Below the pieces are notes generated by a model. It was not told where the DNA came from, made no database searches, and saw nothing but the letters and a program-made list of their open reading frames with translations. The position numbers and the translations under genes were made by a program. Below are positions 12,001 to 25,648 of a stretch of DNA of 64,000 nucleotides, piece by piece. The stretch is from Onchocerca lupi (lineage: Eukaryota > Nematoda > Chromadorea > Rhabditida > Onchocercidae). The stretch is taken from assembly GCA_028564675.1 (NCBI GenBank), contig JAOVVO010000039.1, positions 1-64,000 of the forward strand. The letters are read 5' to 3'. How positions within the stretch are numbered: the stretch's first letter is position 1; each line of letters starts with the position of its first letter.

Positions 12001-15000
12001 AAAAGAGTTAAAGGAACAAATGGGATGAGCCTTTTAAAACTAAGTTCATTATTAATTGAATTTTTGCAATCAGCATAATCTTCAATTTTGACAAAAGGAC
12101 AACTGGTGACAATAAAAATACCACAAAATCATAGATTTTTCTCGATGTGGCGAAGGCATTCATGTCTTTCATTTTCACTTTCTCATTACTATCTTTGAAA
12201 AAAAAAAAAAAAAAAGTTATAATTGATGATACTATTTGGCAAATTCTTCGTTGTGATTGATGACACTAAACGGGAAATTCACCATAAATGATTAGTAGCA
12301 TTGTTGATTCTAATTTGTTTGTGAAGTTCAGATTTTATTGGACAAATGAAGTGAAAATTAATTAAGCAGCACAAAAATTGGAAGATAAAGAAAAAAAATA
12401 AAAGTTAAACAGCAGTTCAATAGTTATTATTCCCAAAAAGAAATTTAAGCAAAATTCAAACATTTTTTTTTGACTACTAGGAAATCCCAAATATGCGGGT
12501 CTATTTTGCGTTATAAGTTTAGGATTTTAATGAAAAGTTGAAGAGAGGCCCGATTACAAGCAAAAAGATAAAAATATCATAAAAGACGCAACTGCTGGAA
12601 TTTATAAATGAGTGAAATTGAACAAAGTTAGTGAAAAGTGATGAATTCTGAGAATAGTCCATCACCACTCATTTCATTTATGATGAAATATACATTTATC
12701 TAAGTGAATGATACAAATCAATGATTTCAACATAAAAGAAGTTCATCTAAAAGACTATCAGAAGTAAATATAAGCCAAAGAGAGGAGAGGAGCCAAAGAC
12801 AGAGAAATTCACTTCATAGAATAATTTAAAGCTAACCATATCGAAGGAAGAATCAGCTTATCTATTCAAAGATTTCTTATCATATTCTGCTCAGATATCT
12901 ACTTTGAATGTCTCTTCACTCATTTTTGGGATCATAACTGTCATTTAGCCAAGATAATTTAAGACAGCATATTATTATAAAAAGTTTGCTCAAGGAGCTT
13001 AAATAAAAATGAGAGACTAAAGGCGAGTTTTTTACTTCAACAACCTGGTCTCATTTTACTTTATAATGGCCTTCTAATTAGCAGACAGTTAAGGTTCTAT
13101 TTTTAATTTAACATGATCAAGAATATTGTTTTAGTTTTACATCATTTTCAAAAATATCAAAATGAAAATAACATTAAAATCTAGCAACATGCTGCCGCCA
13201 TATGTTAACACTGCAGTATGATGATGCAATAATATATTAATTCAAAATTTCCGACGAAAAGGGTGAAAATTTAAGTAGAAAATTACTAACATAAGTTGAT
13301 CATTAAATGAAATTTAAACTTAAAATGCTTCTTACATTTCTAAAAAATATTATACAATCAGAATCTCTCGAAAAACAATCAACCTCCAGAAGATCGGCGA
13401 AATACCATATTCAGTGCGCTTCTATTGAATTCTTAATGTAGATAAACTTGAAATGTCGATGATGATGACGAAGTGACTGCAAAATCGAAATGGAACGAAT
13501 TTCGATGGAAGTTCATTGCTTTCGAGCTTTGGATATTATCAGTGTGGTAAAAGCAGAGTGCTAGATAGATTGATTAAAAACGCTGCGCTTTTTCAAAAGC
13601 TTTGAAGAAGAAAAAGCAATTATGATAATGATTCTTTGATGACTGTGTGATTTCAATAAGCCGATTGTTTGCTTTATAGTTTCAATTCATCTGATCTGAA
13701 ATTCATTTAATTTATTACTCCAGTCAAATAAAAATAATAGCGCCGAAGAGCCACATCAATAATCATATCACCAAATTGATCGTATAATCAATCGAAATTG
13801 TGTCATACTTTTCGAAACAATAATATAATGACGATACAGTATGCCATATTTCTCCATAAGAACAAAATCATACTATCCATGGCATTCTCAACATTTCGCG
13901 ACATATTAGGTACGATAACATAAACAATATTATAATTAATATTGGTACCGTTTCTAATATTATAGTAGCTACAACAAACCGGGCTACTCAACAATTGCGA
14001 CCATTTTGTATACTTTCTTGCCAGTTGAAATTGAATTATCGGATTTCGAGAAGTTTTTATGCGAAATTCTCTTCCTAGCACACTTAATGCAAATACAGCA
14101 CATGCCGTTGAAAGTAGCGATAATACAATTTTTAAAGCAAATTGAAAATTAAAAATAAGAAGATATATGTATATGTGTGTCAGTATGAATAAGAGTTTGG
14201 ATAATAAAAAACAGATGTAGTCATTTCGAAAGCTTCATCTTTTTTTAATTTATAAAGAATTAAAATTGAAGAACATCACAATGAGAAAAATAAAGAATAC
14301 TTGAGTAATTGAGTAAAAGATTTAGGATTAATATTATAGTATTGGATATTTGGCATTGAAAAATGCCTAGATTTAAATTAAGGCCTAAAGCCTTTCACTT
14401 GGCACTTTTTTGAATGATTAAAGAAATGAAAAAGGCTGGTAAAACGCCAGTCTTATACTTTCAATGGATGAATAAGATGAATGTGAAGAATGTGTGTAAA
14501 TGTTATTTGTCCTTTATGCTTATTTCTGGCTATCATTATGAATGCCACAGCAAGTGGAATTGTTATATGATATGGAAATCGCTGAAAAAATTCGCTGAAA
14601 TTATGGAAAAATTAGTTGAAATTTAATTCGTTACATATTTACCTATTCCAAATGGTATAACGATATACTTATGGTTTATATTTGATGAATAAGTAAATAA
14701 TCAACTTCTAAACATCTTTCAGTTCATTAATTACATGGCTTTTAAAAATCGATCGCTTTTCCTTTTCGCCGCAATTTGTGAGACTATGGATTGCTTGTGA
14801 CTATTATAGTAGTAATTGCAATGGAAGAAATTACAAACATAATAATTAGTATTCGTATTATTGTTAATTTAAGACATAATTAAGTAAATGATTTAATTAT
14901 AAAAATAGAGTGAAGGCAATGAGTGAACGAGAGAAGGGAGAATTTTCTAATCAATTGTTTGAATATATTGAATGAATGCATTTGTATGTCCAATTTAATT

Positions 15001-17823
15001 AGTAATGTTATTATCACGCAAAAGTATTATTATATTAATGCCTTATCATGTTATTATTGAGAAAATTAAAGGAGAAAATCAGCGCTAATAAAATAAAAAA
15101 TAAAAATAAAAATGTAAATGTTTGCTGTTACCAATCCTAAATTTCCGGAAGTTCTTCATCGATTGCTTTGAAATTTTGACATGATAAATTAAGGGAATCG
15201 AATATTCTAATTTCTAATCGAATATTTTTCATACTTTAATTAGTCTAGCTGATAACATTAGTAATCGATTAAAAATTGCTCAACTTTGAAAGCTATTAAT
15301 TTGAGATTCATCGCTAAGACTTATCAAACTTTCATGACTGATTATAGTCGAAAAAAGCAATCGCTCCAATCTCATGACTGTGGTAGCTGAATCAATTTTC
15401 TTCGTTTTTTATAAATAATCTCTCAACGATCTTATAGTAGCTATCATATCATTTATTAAACAGAATACATGCCTAAACTATCAGCAACGTTTCTATTGCT
15501 GTCAATATTTTTGGCACAGATTCAAAAAAAGTAACGAAAAAATTTTTATGCAAGAATTGATTGATTATTTCGTAGTTGTCAGGTAATCTTTAAATCACTG
15601 ACAAAAATTAAAATGTCATAAAAAATTATTGAAAATGGTTTAGCTAAATATTTTTAGATAGAATTATTTTTGAGACTAGCTGATTCAAGAGAGATTCAAA
15701 ATGAATATTTGATGAGGAGACAAGTCAGAGGTGAAATGTGCTATCAGTTTACCCTTAACGGTGATAGGTACGGGTAAAATGTAAGATGGAGAGAGAGAAC
15801 AGGGAGATGGGATGAGGCACTGTTGAAGGGAGTGAAAACGAGGAAGGATCAGGAAAATTATGAATTCAAGCTGTTTAAGTTGCTATCCAATAATCATCTG
15901 CTTCCGAGAATGTGAGGATGGAAGGCAAGAAGGAGGAATGAAGAAAGGATGGGAAACAAACTGCCACAAAGCAAAGTTTCACTGACTTCCTTCAATTCCC
16001 TTGGAGATGGATGGGAAGGTGAGGAATGTGTGACGCCCCAACATCCATCCAGCATTCTTCCAGCTTCTAATGTATCTTTGATGAGCTTTTCATCGAAGAA
16101 AAGAAAAAGAAAAGGAAAATTTTAAATATTCGAACAAAGCAAATTTCGTGATGGAAAAATTCGGAAACATTTGTAAGGTGGTAAATGTTCCGGAATACTG
16201 CAATTATCTGTCTTAAATTATTGGAATTTTTCTAAACTTTATAAAGGCATCATTTTTTATGCATAATCTAAAATGTCTTTGACCAAGCATTGTTAAAAAT
16301 GTTCCAAAAACTATTATAACTTACCTTCTGCCAGTTGAAGACAATCGATAGATCAGATTTTAAAAAACACTTGAAAGGTATTCCTTCAGCAGTCTAAAAG
16401 TATCGTACACCAATTGACTTTGCAAACCATGACATTGTCATTTAGGCATTTAATCATTTGCAATAATTGCTGTGGCAATGATAACTGCAAAATGATTGTA
16501 ATGATAATGTTAACAATGAAATAGCAAGCGAAATTATTTACATATCAAGAAACAAACACATATTAAAACAACCATTCCAATCACTTAATAACCCAAGTAT
16601 CAGTGAAATAAGTTGGTATTCATAGTACAAGTAATGTTTACTTAATGAATTTCTTTTTTTGTTTTTCCGGAAGAATAGTACGAAATTTTCGCGAAGAAAT
16701 ATTGTTTTTTTTTTTTTGAAAATAGCATAAAGGGAGAAAACTTTAAATTCATCAATTGCTTTGCCTATGAAATTGGCAAACTTTTTTCATTTCCCATTTT
16801 TTTTCCTTTCGTTTCTTAAAATTCTGTCAGGCAAATTAAAACATGGAACATTGACTAGGTAAAACATTCTGCCATTATTGTATGTAGAAAAATATGCTAA
16901 TAAGCACGCGAGAATATACTATCAGTGTATAATTAGAATTCGAAAATTAACATATTCGACGTGTTTTTTTTTTTTTTTATGAAATGAAATATCGGAAAGA
17001 AATAAAAATTAGCAAATTCATATATATGCAAAACTTTTCAAGTAATTAATGTTACTAGATTTAAGCTGATTTTATTGGCTTCTCAATCGATTCTCATAGA
17101 TAAAAAAGCAAACAGAAAATGTTTGATAATGGACAATGACTTTTTCAAGTCTTTTGAGCACTATGAAAGTTTTACGTTTTTGATTTTGATAATAAAGAGA
17201 AAACGATGCTTGCGTTACTTTTTAAATTTCTGATTATCGTAGTAAAAAGAAAGTTGATGTTTTCTAAATTAAAAGTGATCTAAGCATTTCTAGGCCATTT
17301 TTTAAGATTCGAAATTTTAGGACTACAAAAATTCCTTTCTAACTTATTCAGAACACACTAAAATCAAGTATCATTGTATTCAGAGAAACTTAAATAAGTT
17401 GGGAAGAAAAATGAACAATGTCATCAAGAATGAGATTACAATGCGCTGATTGGTGGATTAACGTTAATTATCCCACTCATATTATGAGAAAATTATCTTT
17501 AACTTTTGGCTTTTGAGAAGCATTTTAGTTAATCTTATAAGCTAGAGAAGAAAGCGAAACCGACATTCTGTCATAGAATCTCCTTCTCTCTCTCGCTCAT
17601 GAATCTCAAGAATTGTTTCAACCAAGATTCTGCAACAAAAGTCAAGCCATTAACGAAACAATATCGATTGATTAAGAAATATAAAATCTAATATGAAATT
17701 GAGATTTTCCTCAAATACAGTTATCGTATTTTAATTTTGATTTTAAATACTATTCAGAAAAGATTAACTAGGAATCATGCAATTAACTATGACTTCGTTA
17801 ATTAAATTAAAACAAGAACAAAA

Positions 17824-18018
17824 GCAAAGATAGACATAAAGCAAATGTAAATATTCCCCATATCTCAAATAATTTTATGAAGCCAAAAAATAAGAGAAAA
17901 GAACCCTTTCAAAGCTTAGCTAAAAACATGAGTGAATTTCTCGCTTTTCATCTCTAACTTGGCTTATTTTTGCCATCTTTTAGCTTCGAAAAGAGATGAC
18001 AATTGATTTTAGGAATAC
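17824..18018 (+). repeat. Left arm of long inverted repeat
   Basis: About 195 bp whose reverse complement recurs at 19055-19260. Stretches such as GCAAAGATAGACATAAAGCA, AACATGAGTGAATTTCT and GGCTTATTTTTGCCATCTTT match in both arms. The match is near-perfect at 17905-17996 and looser towards the inner end and at 17850-17875. No coding frame. Confidence 0.88.
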
Positions 18019-19054
18019 TGATCTTTGGTGAGATGACATTTGATCTTTGATCTTCACCTTTTCATTTCATCGTAAGCATGCGCATCCTTTAATTTAAAAC
18101 TGAACTAATTTTTCATTTCTTTTTTTTTTATTTTTTTTTTATTTCTGAGCGAATAATAGAATGATTAAGTTTGTCTTTTTTAACCTTTTTTTTTAATTCC
18201 AATCTAGAAAATTGTTTTGAATTCGAAGTTTGAATAAACTCATACTCGATGGATTTCAATAAAATTGAATGTTCATTGGATGGTGTACCATTCTTAGCGA
18301 ATTATAACTCATATTTTCCTCTTCCACGCGACATCACCAATTATCGTTCCACTAATTATATGCTACTATCATACAGATATAATAGAGCTTTGCAACAATT
18401 CTAACATACATATTTGCTCGTGCAGAGAGCATCATTAAAAGCGTATAAGTTAATGTTTATTGTGTCAAAAAGAAAAAGTAAAGATCGTTGATGAATTTGA
18501 AATGACTATTCCAAATCAGCCTAGCTGATAAACAATCAAAGCATTGACTTTATTTCGGATAAATTTGAATCTGAAATAGAATACTTTTTGGCAAATATCA
18601 GTTTGCAGTAAATGCAACTTCCATCTATTAAACAAACAAACAGGAAGGTAATTTTTTTCGACTTACCCCTCACACCACTTAACAACTAATTTCACATCAA
18701 TACAAATTTCATGTCTCTTCCCTTTCTCTCGAAATTATTGCTTATCTTCTTGGATATTTAATATTTCGCATATTTTTATTTCTCTAAAATGTTGCATAAT
18801 AAAATATTCCAATCTCTTTTCTATATATATAAAGAAAAAAATAAACAAGAAATATTATAAAACTTATTCTTTCTCTCTTTTTCGATCAATAGTAAAATTA
18901 TTCAATTGTCGATAATTTTTCATCAATATCTACTTTTCACTAACACAAGCAAATCTCATCGCTTTCAAGTAATCTTAGATCTGCTTTGTTATTTACATCG
19001 CTATCTCCTCCATAAATTGCAGGCTTATTTTCACATCAGTCTCAGGATAATGAA

Positions 19055-19260
19055 TTTTTCCTAGAGATCAAATGCCATCTCTTTCTGAAGCTAAAAGATG
19101 GCAAAAATAAGCCAACTTAGAGATGAAAAGCAAGAAATTCACTCATGTTTTTAGCCAAGCTTTGAAAGGGTTTTATTCATTTCTTGGCTTCATAAAATTA
19201 TTTCACTTCAATGTCCAGATATGCGGAACATTATTTACATTGCTTTATGTCTATCTTTGC
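19055..19260 (-). repeat. Right arm of long inverted repeat
   Basis: Inverted partner of 17824-18018. The outer edge (ATCTTTGC, ending 19260) is abrupt and followed within about 15 bp by an (AAT)n microsatellite. The arms are separated by about 1.04 kb of unique AT-rich DNA. Confidence 0.88.
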
Positions 19261-19274
19261 TTGAATAATTATAA

Positions 19275-19275
19275 C

Positions 19276-19317
<42 letters not shown>
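19275..19317. repeat. (AAT)n microsatellite
   Basis: About 14 AAT units directly outside the right arm of the inverted repeat. It gives spurious poly-Asn and poly-Ile frames on the two strands. Confidence 0.95.
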
Positions 19318-19320
<3 letters not shown>

Positions 19321-20102
19321 TTTATTTATGCTTGGATTTGCATATTCAACAAAAAAAAGAAAAGAAAGAATGGATTTTAATTTGCAAATAAATGAAAGAG
19401 AAGACGGAAATAATGAAATGAAACGATAAAAGAAGTAATGGAAGTAAAAAAAAAGAGCAGTACTAATGAGTGATACTGCGAACACTGAATCTGATAAAAC
19501 GCTGTCGCCGCCAACTACTGCTTCCTTTTATGCTGCTAAATAGAAGGACAAATTTTATAAAAAAAAAAAAAAGAGAAATAACAACTTTTTCTGCACTTTT
19601 GTTAGAAATTATGAGAAAATGAATTGTGCTCAGAACTTGCAAGAAAAAATAGAAATTTCCGGAAATTTCTCAAAGTAAAATTTTTGAGAATCGATTTTAA
19701 ATGACAAATTAATATTTTAAGAAAAGACAAACAAACTTGTAGTTAAACTAAAATGCTTCGAGAATTTGCAAAGAGGATAGAGGTCAACAAAGGCTAGTGA
19801 ATGAGATTGCCATTTGTGAGAAGAAATCAGTGAGGATGAATCATATGAAAGATAAATGACAATGAAATAGTGATAAATGATAATAATGATAAGAAAGAGT
19901 TTGCAAGGAAAGAAATTCGTTCTAAAATTGAATTATTTACAAAAGAAGAGAAAAGAGGGAGAAGAATAGTGCATGTTACCAGAGGGAAGATTTCAATTCG
20001 TGATTTTGGCTTTGCTTTCATTTTAGCGATGCAGCTGTGCAAGCAGGCGCAATAATACTAGGGAACGCTCGGCATCATCGCTGCTGTAGAAAGCAAGGAT
20101 TT

Positions 20103-20103
<1 letters not shown>

Positions 20104-20152
<49 letters not shown>

Positions 20153-20158
20153 GGAGAG
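20104..20158. repeat. (GA)n microsatellite
   Basis: A GA dinucleotide run of more than 20 units, with minor interruptions near its 3' end. Confidence 0.95.
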
Positions 20159-20910
20159 AAAAAAAATTATCAAATTGATGTCGAGAGGTAAACGGAAACT
20201 CTTCGAAAGCAATCCGAAAGTTGTCAATCAAATGCGGAAAATAAGATATTGAAAAGTGGATTCTCCCTCTTCCTGGATGGTTATAACTTATAGCCTAAAA
20301 TCTCCAGCCAGACCTTAACGAGGCCTAACTCAAGCAAGGCCTCAAAGCAATGCCTCGATAGTAGGTTTCTCTCTTTTATGGTGTTCCGAATAATATATAT
20401 TATTATGCTTTTATATTTAACATTCATATATCATATATATATTGATTCATTCTATTCATCATAGACTTGGCCAAAACTTCTAATTCAGTGATCGCTCTCA
20501 TCGAACTTTTCAGACTTTTGTAATTATTTCTCTCAATAGACTAACTAATAAATCTTTCGACGAGAATGAAAAACTGATCATTTATTGAAAGATGCTTTTT
20601 TGACGTCAGCAAACAATACTTCAACTTTCGTTCTAGAAACATTTCAATTCGGACGGAATGATTGATAATTTAGACGGCCAAGATTAAAGAGATAGTGGAA
20701 TGAATCTATTTCTTCTCCAGCAAAATTAAAAGCAACAATATAAATAATGGAATAGGTTATTTGAGACGATTATGCGATCACCTTCGCAATTACCGTTTCC
20801 CAACATCGTCTACTCAGCTTTCATAACAAACTTCATGCTGTGCTGTTTACAATTTTAAGCTTAAGTAGAAGCTTATAGCCAAGACGGTGACAATCATCAG
20901 GAGAAGTGGG

Positions 20911-20928
20911 GTATGTGTGTGTGTGTGT
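20911..20928. repeat. (GT)n microsatellite
   Basis: Short GT run in the intergenic interval, with one ATG-type interruption at its start. Confidence 0.9.
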
Positions 20929-23099
20929 AAAACATCCATTCGAAATGAAAATCAATTATAATTCCATTCCATGCAGCACATGAACAGATGGATTACTTGG
21001 AAGGAATTTTAGGAAATCCGGAAAATAACGGAATACTAAAAGCGAGAACAATGCAAACATTCGTTTATTCTAGTTAGTATGAAATGAATGATAAATGAAA
21101 AAATGATAGAAATTGTAGCTAATCCAAACAATTAAGATCACTTGAAGACTTCGAGGCTTCTGTTATTCAATTCAGACGTAATGGATTTCTTAATATTGGA
21201 AATTATTAATTGCGGTATTAAAAGTTAAATGAGTTTTGAAAAATATAACAGTAAAATAGAAGATTACAGGTAGTAATGAAAAAATAAGTAGTCATTTCGA
21301 ACTTGGCAAGTTGTTGCTGAGCCAACTAAGCAAACGAAGAGTGATTAAGCAAGCGGAAGGGAAGAGAAGGATGTGTTGCTTGCTTTATGCAAAATCTTTA
21401 CATTTTCACTGATTCTTATATTGAGAAGTTTATTACTCTTCGATTGAACTCCCCAAAGGCATTTCAAAGGATTCAGCTTGGGAAATAGTCATGTTAGGTA
21501 CAAGATTTTCAAATTTCAAAAATATTTAAATAATGAAACAACTTTCAAATAATCTTCAAATTAATTAAGACTGGAATTGGACTAAATTTCTGAATGGAGA
21601 AACTAAGGAATGATTTGAAATAAATTCGACAATTTAAATACAAATGAAAATTTTAGATTTAAAAATTATTCGTGATTGCTGAGTTGGAAAATTTCATTCA
21701 ATGAGCAACATAAGTTTCATTTTGAAACTCAGTCTATTCTAAATTCTTTAAATATGACGATCGAATGCATAAATATTTGTCTTCAAACTTGAATAATATT
21801 GCACTCGGAGGTTAGTTATAGAATTCTTCATTCTGTCCTCACAAATCGATGCACTAATAGGCATATAAAAAGTGGAACATATAAAAATTTGAAATTTACC
21901 TGAACCAACCATGAAATATTAAAATACTATTCACGTATTTCTATAAAGTAATTTGGACTGCTATCTGAATATGAATTTGATCTGTGTTATTACTAATTAA
22001 TCAAACAAATCGCCATAGGAGGAAATGTTAAATGAATAGAAAATAATTCTATTCAAAAAATGGTATTAAAATTAAATAAAATTTGTTATATGAAGAGAAG
22101 AATGACGAAGTTTTATGATGAAAAAATTTTCCCATAAGATTTTGTTAGTAAGCATCTTCCATGAAAATTTTTGATGTATTATTCAGAAATGCGAAGAAAG
22201 GCATAGAAAATATTTTCAGCGGAAAATTTAATAAGCTTATAGTTTATTAACTTTCATTCCCTATCGATTAGCTTTGTATACGATGGAAAATACGAATCAC
22301 TTATTTGCAAAAACGACAGCTCACATTTAAAGGCTTCATTTTCGAAAATTCAATGATAAAAAAAGTTAATCGACATTTTTAATGATTTTTATATCTGCAA
22401 GTTAGAAATTTATTATCTTTACGAGAATCGTGAGTTGTATTCACTATAAAGTATTTTTCAACTTTTCCTTCGTCTATTGAACGATTCTTGCATTGAGATG
22501 AGATGGATGTTAAAGAAAGCTTATTTTTGCCATTAAAGAGGTTGTTCAATAAAATTTGGATAAAGCCATTTTGTCAGTCATTCGATTTCAAAAACTTGCT
22601 TTTATTCTCAAAGTACTTTATCACATTACAGCAGCCTAATCCCAAGTGATTAGGCTTCACATTTTCAATTTTTAGTACCATTACTTTTTGCCTAAGGAAT
22701 AGCACATCATCTGTAGTCATCCTTATTTGAGACTAAAAATTTAGAAAACTCAAAACTTCTAGAATTCAAATTTTCGTAATAATTTATTCTTCAAATATGA
22801 ATAAGAAATTTGCATATTTTGAACATTTCATATTCAGCAGACTTCTTACAAAATGATGCGACCGGCTTCTAAATTGTCATTTCATCATTTTATTTATCCC
22901 TCGACCGGGTATTGTCACATTTTGCAGTTCATGCACATTTGAAACACTGTCTCAAATTTTCCGGGATTTGATTGAATTGGTGATTTGAACTAATAATTGC
23001 TGAAATTTAATAATTTTTATTTTTGTTTCCTTTTTCTGAATTTGATCACTTTCAATTTCTACAATATTTTCTAGAAGTTGCTATTTTTTTGGAGATATA

Positions 23100-23102
23100 C
23101 AG
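23100..23102 (+). other. Possible trans-splice acceptor before kinase ATG
   Basis: The sequence ATATACAG ends 8 nt before the chosen ATG (23111). A second acceptor-like TTTTCTAG lies about 30 nt further upstream. Either fits spliced-leader addition, which is common in nematodes. Inference from position only. Confidence 0.45.
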
Positions 23103-23110
23103 GTGAAACA

Positions 23111-25648
23111 ATGCAGAAAAATGAAGAGGCAATAGCACCTGATGGTACTACAAGGCTGTTGTTTTCATCTGGCTTACAAATCAATAAACATTTTAATTTG
23201 AAACAATTGATAAGCATTGGTGGCTTTGGACAGGTTCAGAATCTCTCAGTAACCTTTTGTAGTAAGCGAGATTGAAAAGTTTCTTTTTTCCAATTTCAAG
23301 TGCAATGAAGATACTTACTCCTAAGTGTGAACAACAAAAACTGTTCAAACTGGAAATTTTCAAAGTTTACTCAATAACTTGGCAATGAAGTGATGAGAAA
23401 AAATACTTACGGTCTGAAATGAATCAAAAAGTTAGAACTTACCCTTCAAGTTCCTTCATTTCGAACGTTAGGTTCACTTCCATTCCCGCTATTAGCCGAT
23501 TATTATGCTTGACATAACTTGCAGCTGCCATCAGGCATTACTGTAGAGCATAATTGATGTTTAAGGTATACTCTGGTACAAACATTAATACCGGTGATTT
23601 GGTCGCCATAAAAGCTGAATCGATCGATGCAAAGGTATGTAAAAATTCCAACTTTTTTGATTTGTTGTTTCTATGCTGGTTGCTTAAAATGAAACAAAAA
23701 ATAAATAAATAAATAAAATGATTGGTAGCTAAATTTCGGTTATTTGAAAAGTGAATGAACAGATTTTGTTGCGAGTGATACAGTTATCTGTAAAAGTTAT
23801 TATCATCACATTTTAAAGGTTTTTAAAAGCAAGTCTAAAAATTCATCTGCAAGAAAATTATACTTTTACGTAAATCGTTTTCATGATCGATAGCCTTTAA
23901 CAGATACCATTGTTGCGCATAGAAGCAACCTGTTTGGAGGCACTCAATCATGCTATCAGGCAAAATTACCGGAAACTTCCAAAGGAACCAATACCGAATT
24001 ATTATGGATATGGTGAAACAAACAACGTCCGATATATGGTCCGTTCATAAACTTCTTTAGAATCCTCTGAACTTCAAACCTTCTTGATCACAATTCCATC
24101 TAATCAAAAGTGAAGAAATTTTGGCATATCTCATAATGTCCATAAAGAATTCAACTCAATAATGCACGCAGAAACATTCGGACTTGCAACTACCCATGCT
24201 TCATTAAATGTCGAGAGTTGAATTTCACCAATCTATTATGATGCAATTATCAGTGTTGAATACATAATGATGGATTTATGCGAGAACAAGAAATGCATTC
24301 AGGTAATGGATTTATGTGGGAAAAATATTCGTGAATTGAAGAAAAGCACAAAAGAAGATTGCTTTACGATAGTTACATCGCTTTGGCTTATGAAGAAGAT
24401 GATTTTGGCGTTGAAATTTTTGCATCGCCTCGGATGGATTCATCGGTGATAATAATTGCAGTTTAATTAAATTGGATCAACAGATACTAAGCAAATGAAT
24501 CTGTAGGCATGCACTGATATTGATTTTAATCATTTACTTGTTATGATCGAAACTGATAAGGATGAACTCCAATTGATGACATGACGAACTCTTTTTGAAG
24601 CGATGTGAAACCTGCAAATTTTTGCGTTGGATTGCAAATGCAAGGTAGGCAAGAGCTGTATCTCGTTGATTTTGGCATGGCACGTCATTTTGTTGCACGC
24701 AATGGTGTCATCAAAACAAGACGAGAATCGAGTGCATTTCATGGTACCGTCCGTTATGCATCCCTCACGACACATCGACATCAGGTAAAAAACGCAGACT
24801 TTCCTCAGGAATTTTCGAATTTCTTACTATAGTTTCTGAAGTATGATTTCATCCATCTAAACATGCCCACCAACTTTAGTTATTTTTATCAGGATATGTC
24901 ACGTTATGATGACCTTTGGTCAATTTACTATATTAGTGTGGAAAATATGGTTGGACAGTTGCCGTGGCGTTATGTAAACGAAAAAAGTGAAGTGGAAAAA
25001 ATGAAAGAAAATATAGATTTGCTGAGACAAAAATATGGTACGGAAGCAAATCCACCGGCATCGCTAGTAGTGCTTTATCGTCATCTCTGTCATGCCAGTT
25101 TCTATCATGAACCAGAATATTGTCATATTGTCAACGAAATCGTAAGCCCTACTCATTTTCTTGATTTTAATTCACAAACAATTCCATATATTTTCAAGAA
25201 AAGTATTTGCATCATAACTTTTGACCACAACAATTTCCAGGATCTCGACTTGGCTCAGCGAAATTTCAATGCAGATAGTCGTTTGGATTGGCAACCAATT
25301 CAAAAGGTCATAACATTTCCGGTTATACTACCAGTAATGTCAATATATGTCCAACCCTCTTTTTTGTCGTAATTCAACATGAATTTCCTGCAACAGAATA
25401 ACCGATGTCATCGCTAACGTCAAAATATTCCGATTTTAATCCCAAACACAAACATTGCATTTCAGCCCTGTCAATGCCTCCCTTCCAATAATTTCGAAGC
25501 GAAAAATCATCGTGAGTTATTAGCATCATGTGATCGGAACAATGCCAATCAAAATCACAATTGTCCCAATTTTAATCATGTCAGTACTGGCCTAGCAGAA
25601 AATGATGACCGGTCTTACTATTTTATGCAGTCATTCGATAATTTCTGA
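23111..25648 (+). CDS. TTBK/CK1-like protein kinase, 383 aa, 8 exons
   Basis: Ser/Thr kinase of the casein kinase 1 superfamily, closest in motifs to tau-tubulin kinase-like proteins. Exons: 23111-23233, 23566-23634, 23904-24038, 24303-24445, 24601-24784, 24893-25141, 25241-25306, 25466-25648; phases agree at every join. Motifs: glycine loop IGGFGQVY (~36-43), AIK with K57, helix-C E71, HRDVKPAN with D158 and N163, DFG at 180-182, CK1-type GTVRYAS at 205-211, and RYDDLWS at 222-228 followed by GQLPW. All catalytic residues are present, so it should be active. The C-terminal tail (~323-383) is Asn/His/Cys-rich and unrecognised. C. elegans has a large expansion of such kinases, many in spermatogenic germline; a sperm role here is inference. 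Weak donors (GTCCGT at 24039, GTCATA at 25307) and acceptors TTTAAG and TTTGAAG are unusual. Without the last intron the frame ends at 25372. Confidence 0.92.

Larger units (their letters stand above)
17824..19260. mobile_element. Putative foldback / MITE-like element
   Basis: The whole unit, about 1.44 kb: two ~195-206 bp inverted arms around a noncoding core. No transposase frame is present, so if mobile it would be non-autonomous. I see no clear target-site duplication; the left flank (GAACAAAA) and the inverted right flank (ATTATTCAA) share only AA-rich bases. The arms are diverged, so the element would be old. A local inverted duplication is the alternative. Confidence 0.5.
8583..23110. 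other. Gene-poor intergenic interval
   Basis: About 14.5 kb separating the divergently transcribed mevalonate kinase (minus) and TTBK-like kinase (plus). No open frame here has plausible composition together with splice sites; the longest (10162-10545, minus) is Phe/Ser/Ile-rich, as expected of random AT-rich DNA. It contains the CA, AAT, GA and GT microsatellites and the foldback element listed separately. 15,770-16,080 is purine-rich and somewhat less AT-rich than its surroundings, but its frames are short. Because the flanking genes diverge, the interval should include both promoters. Confidence 0.6.

Noticed and set aside
19123..19485. Frames with poly-Asn or poly-Ile.
   Set aside because: Translation of the (AAT)n microsatellite and the inverted-repeat arm.
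24530..24781. 83-codon minus-strand frame.
   Set aside because: Antisense of the kinase exon carrying HRD and DFG motifs.
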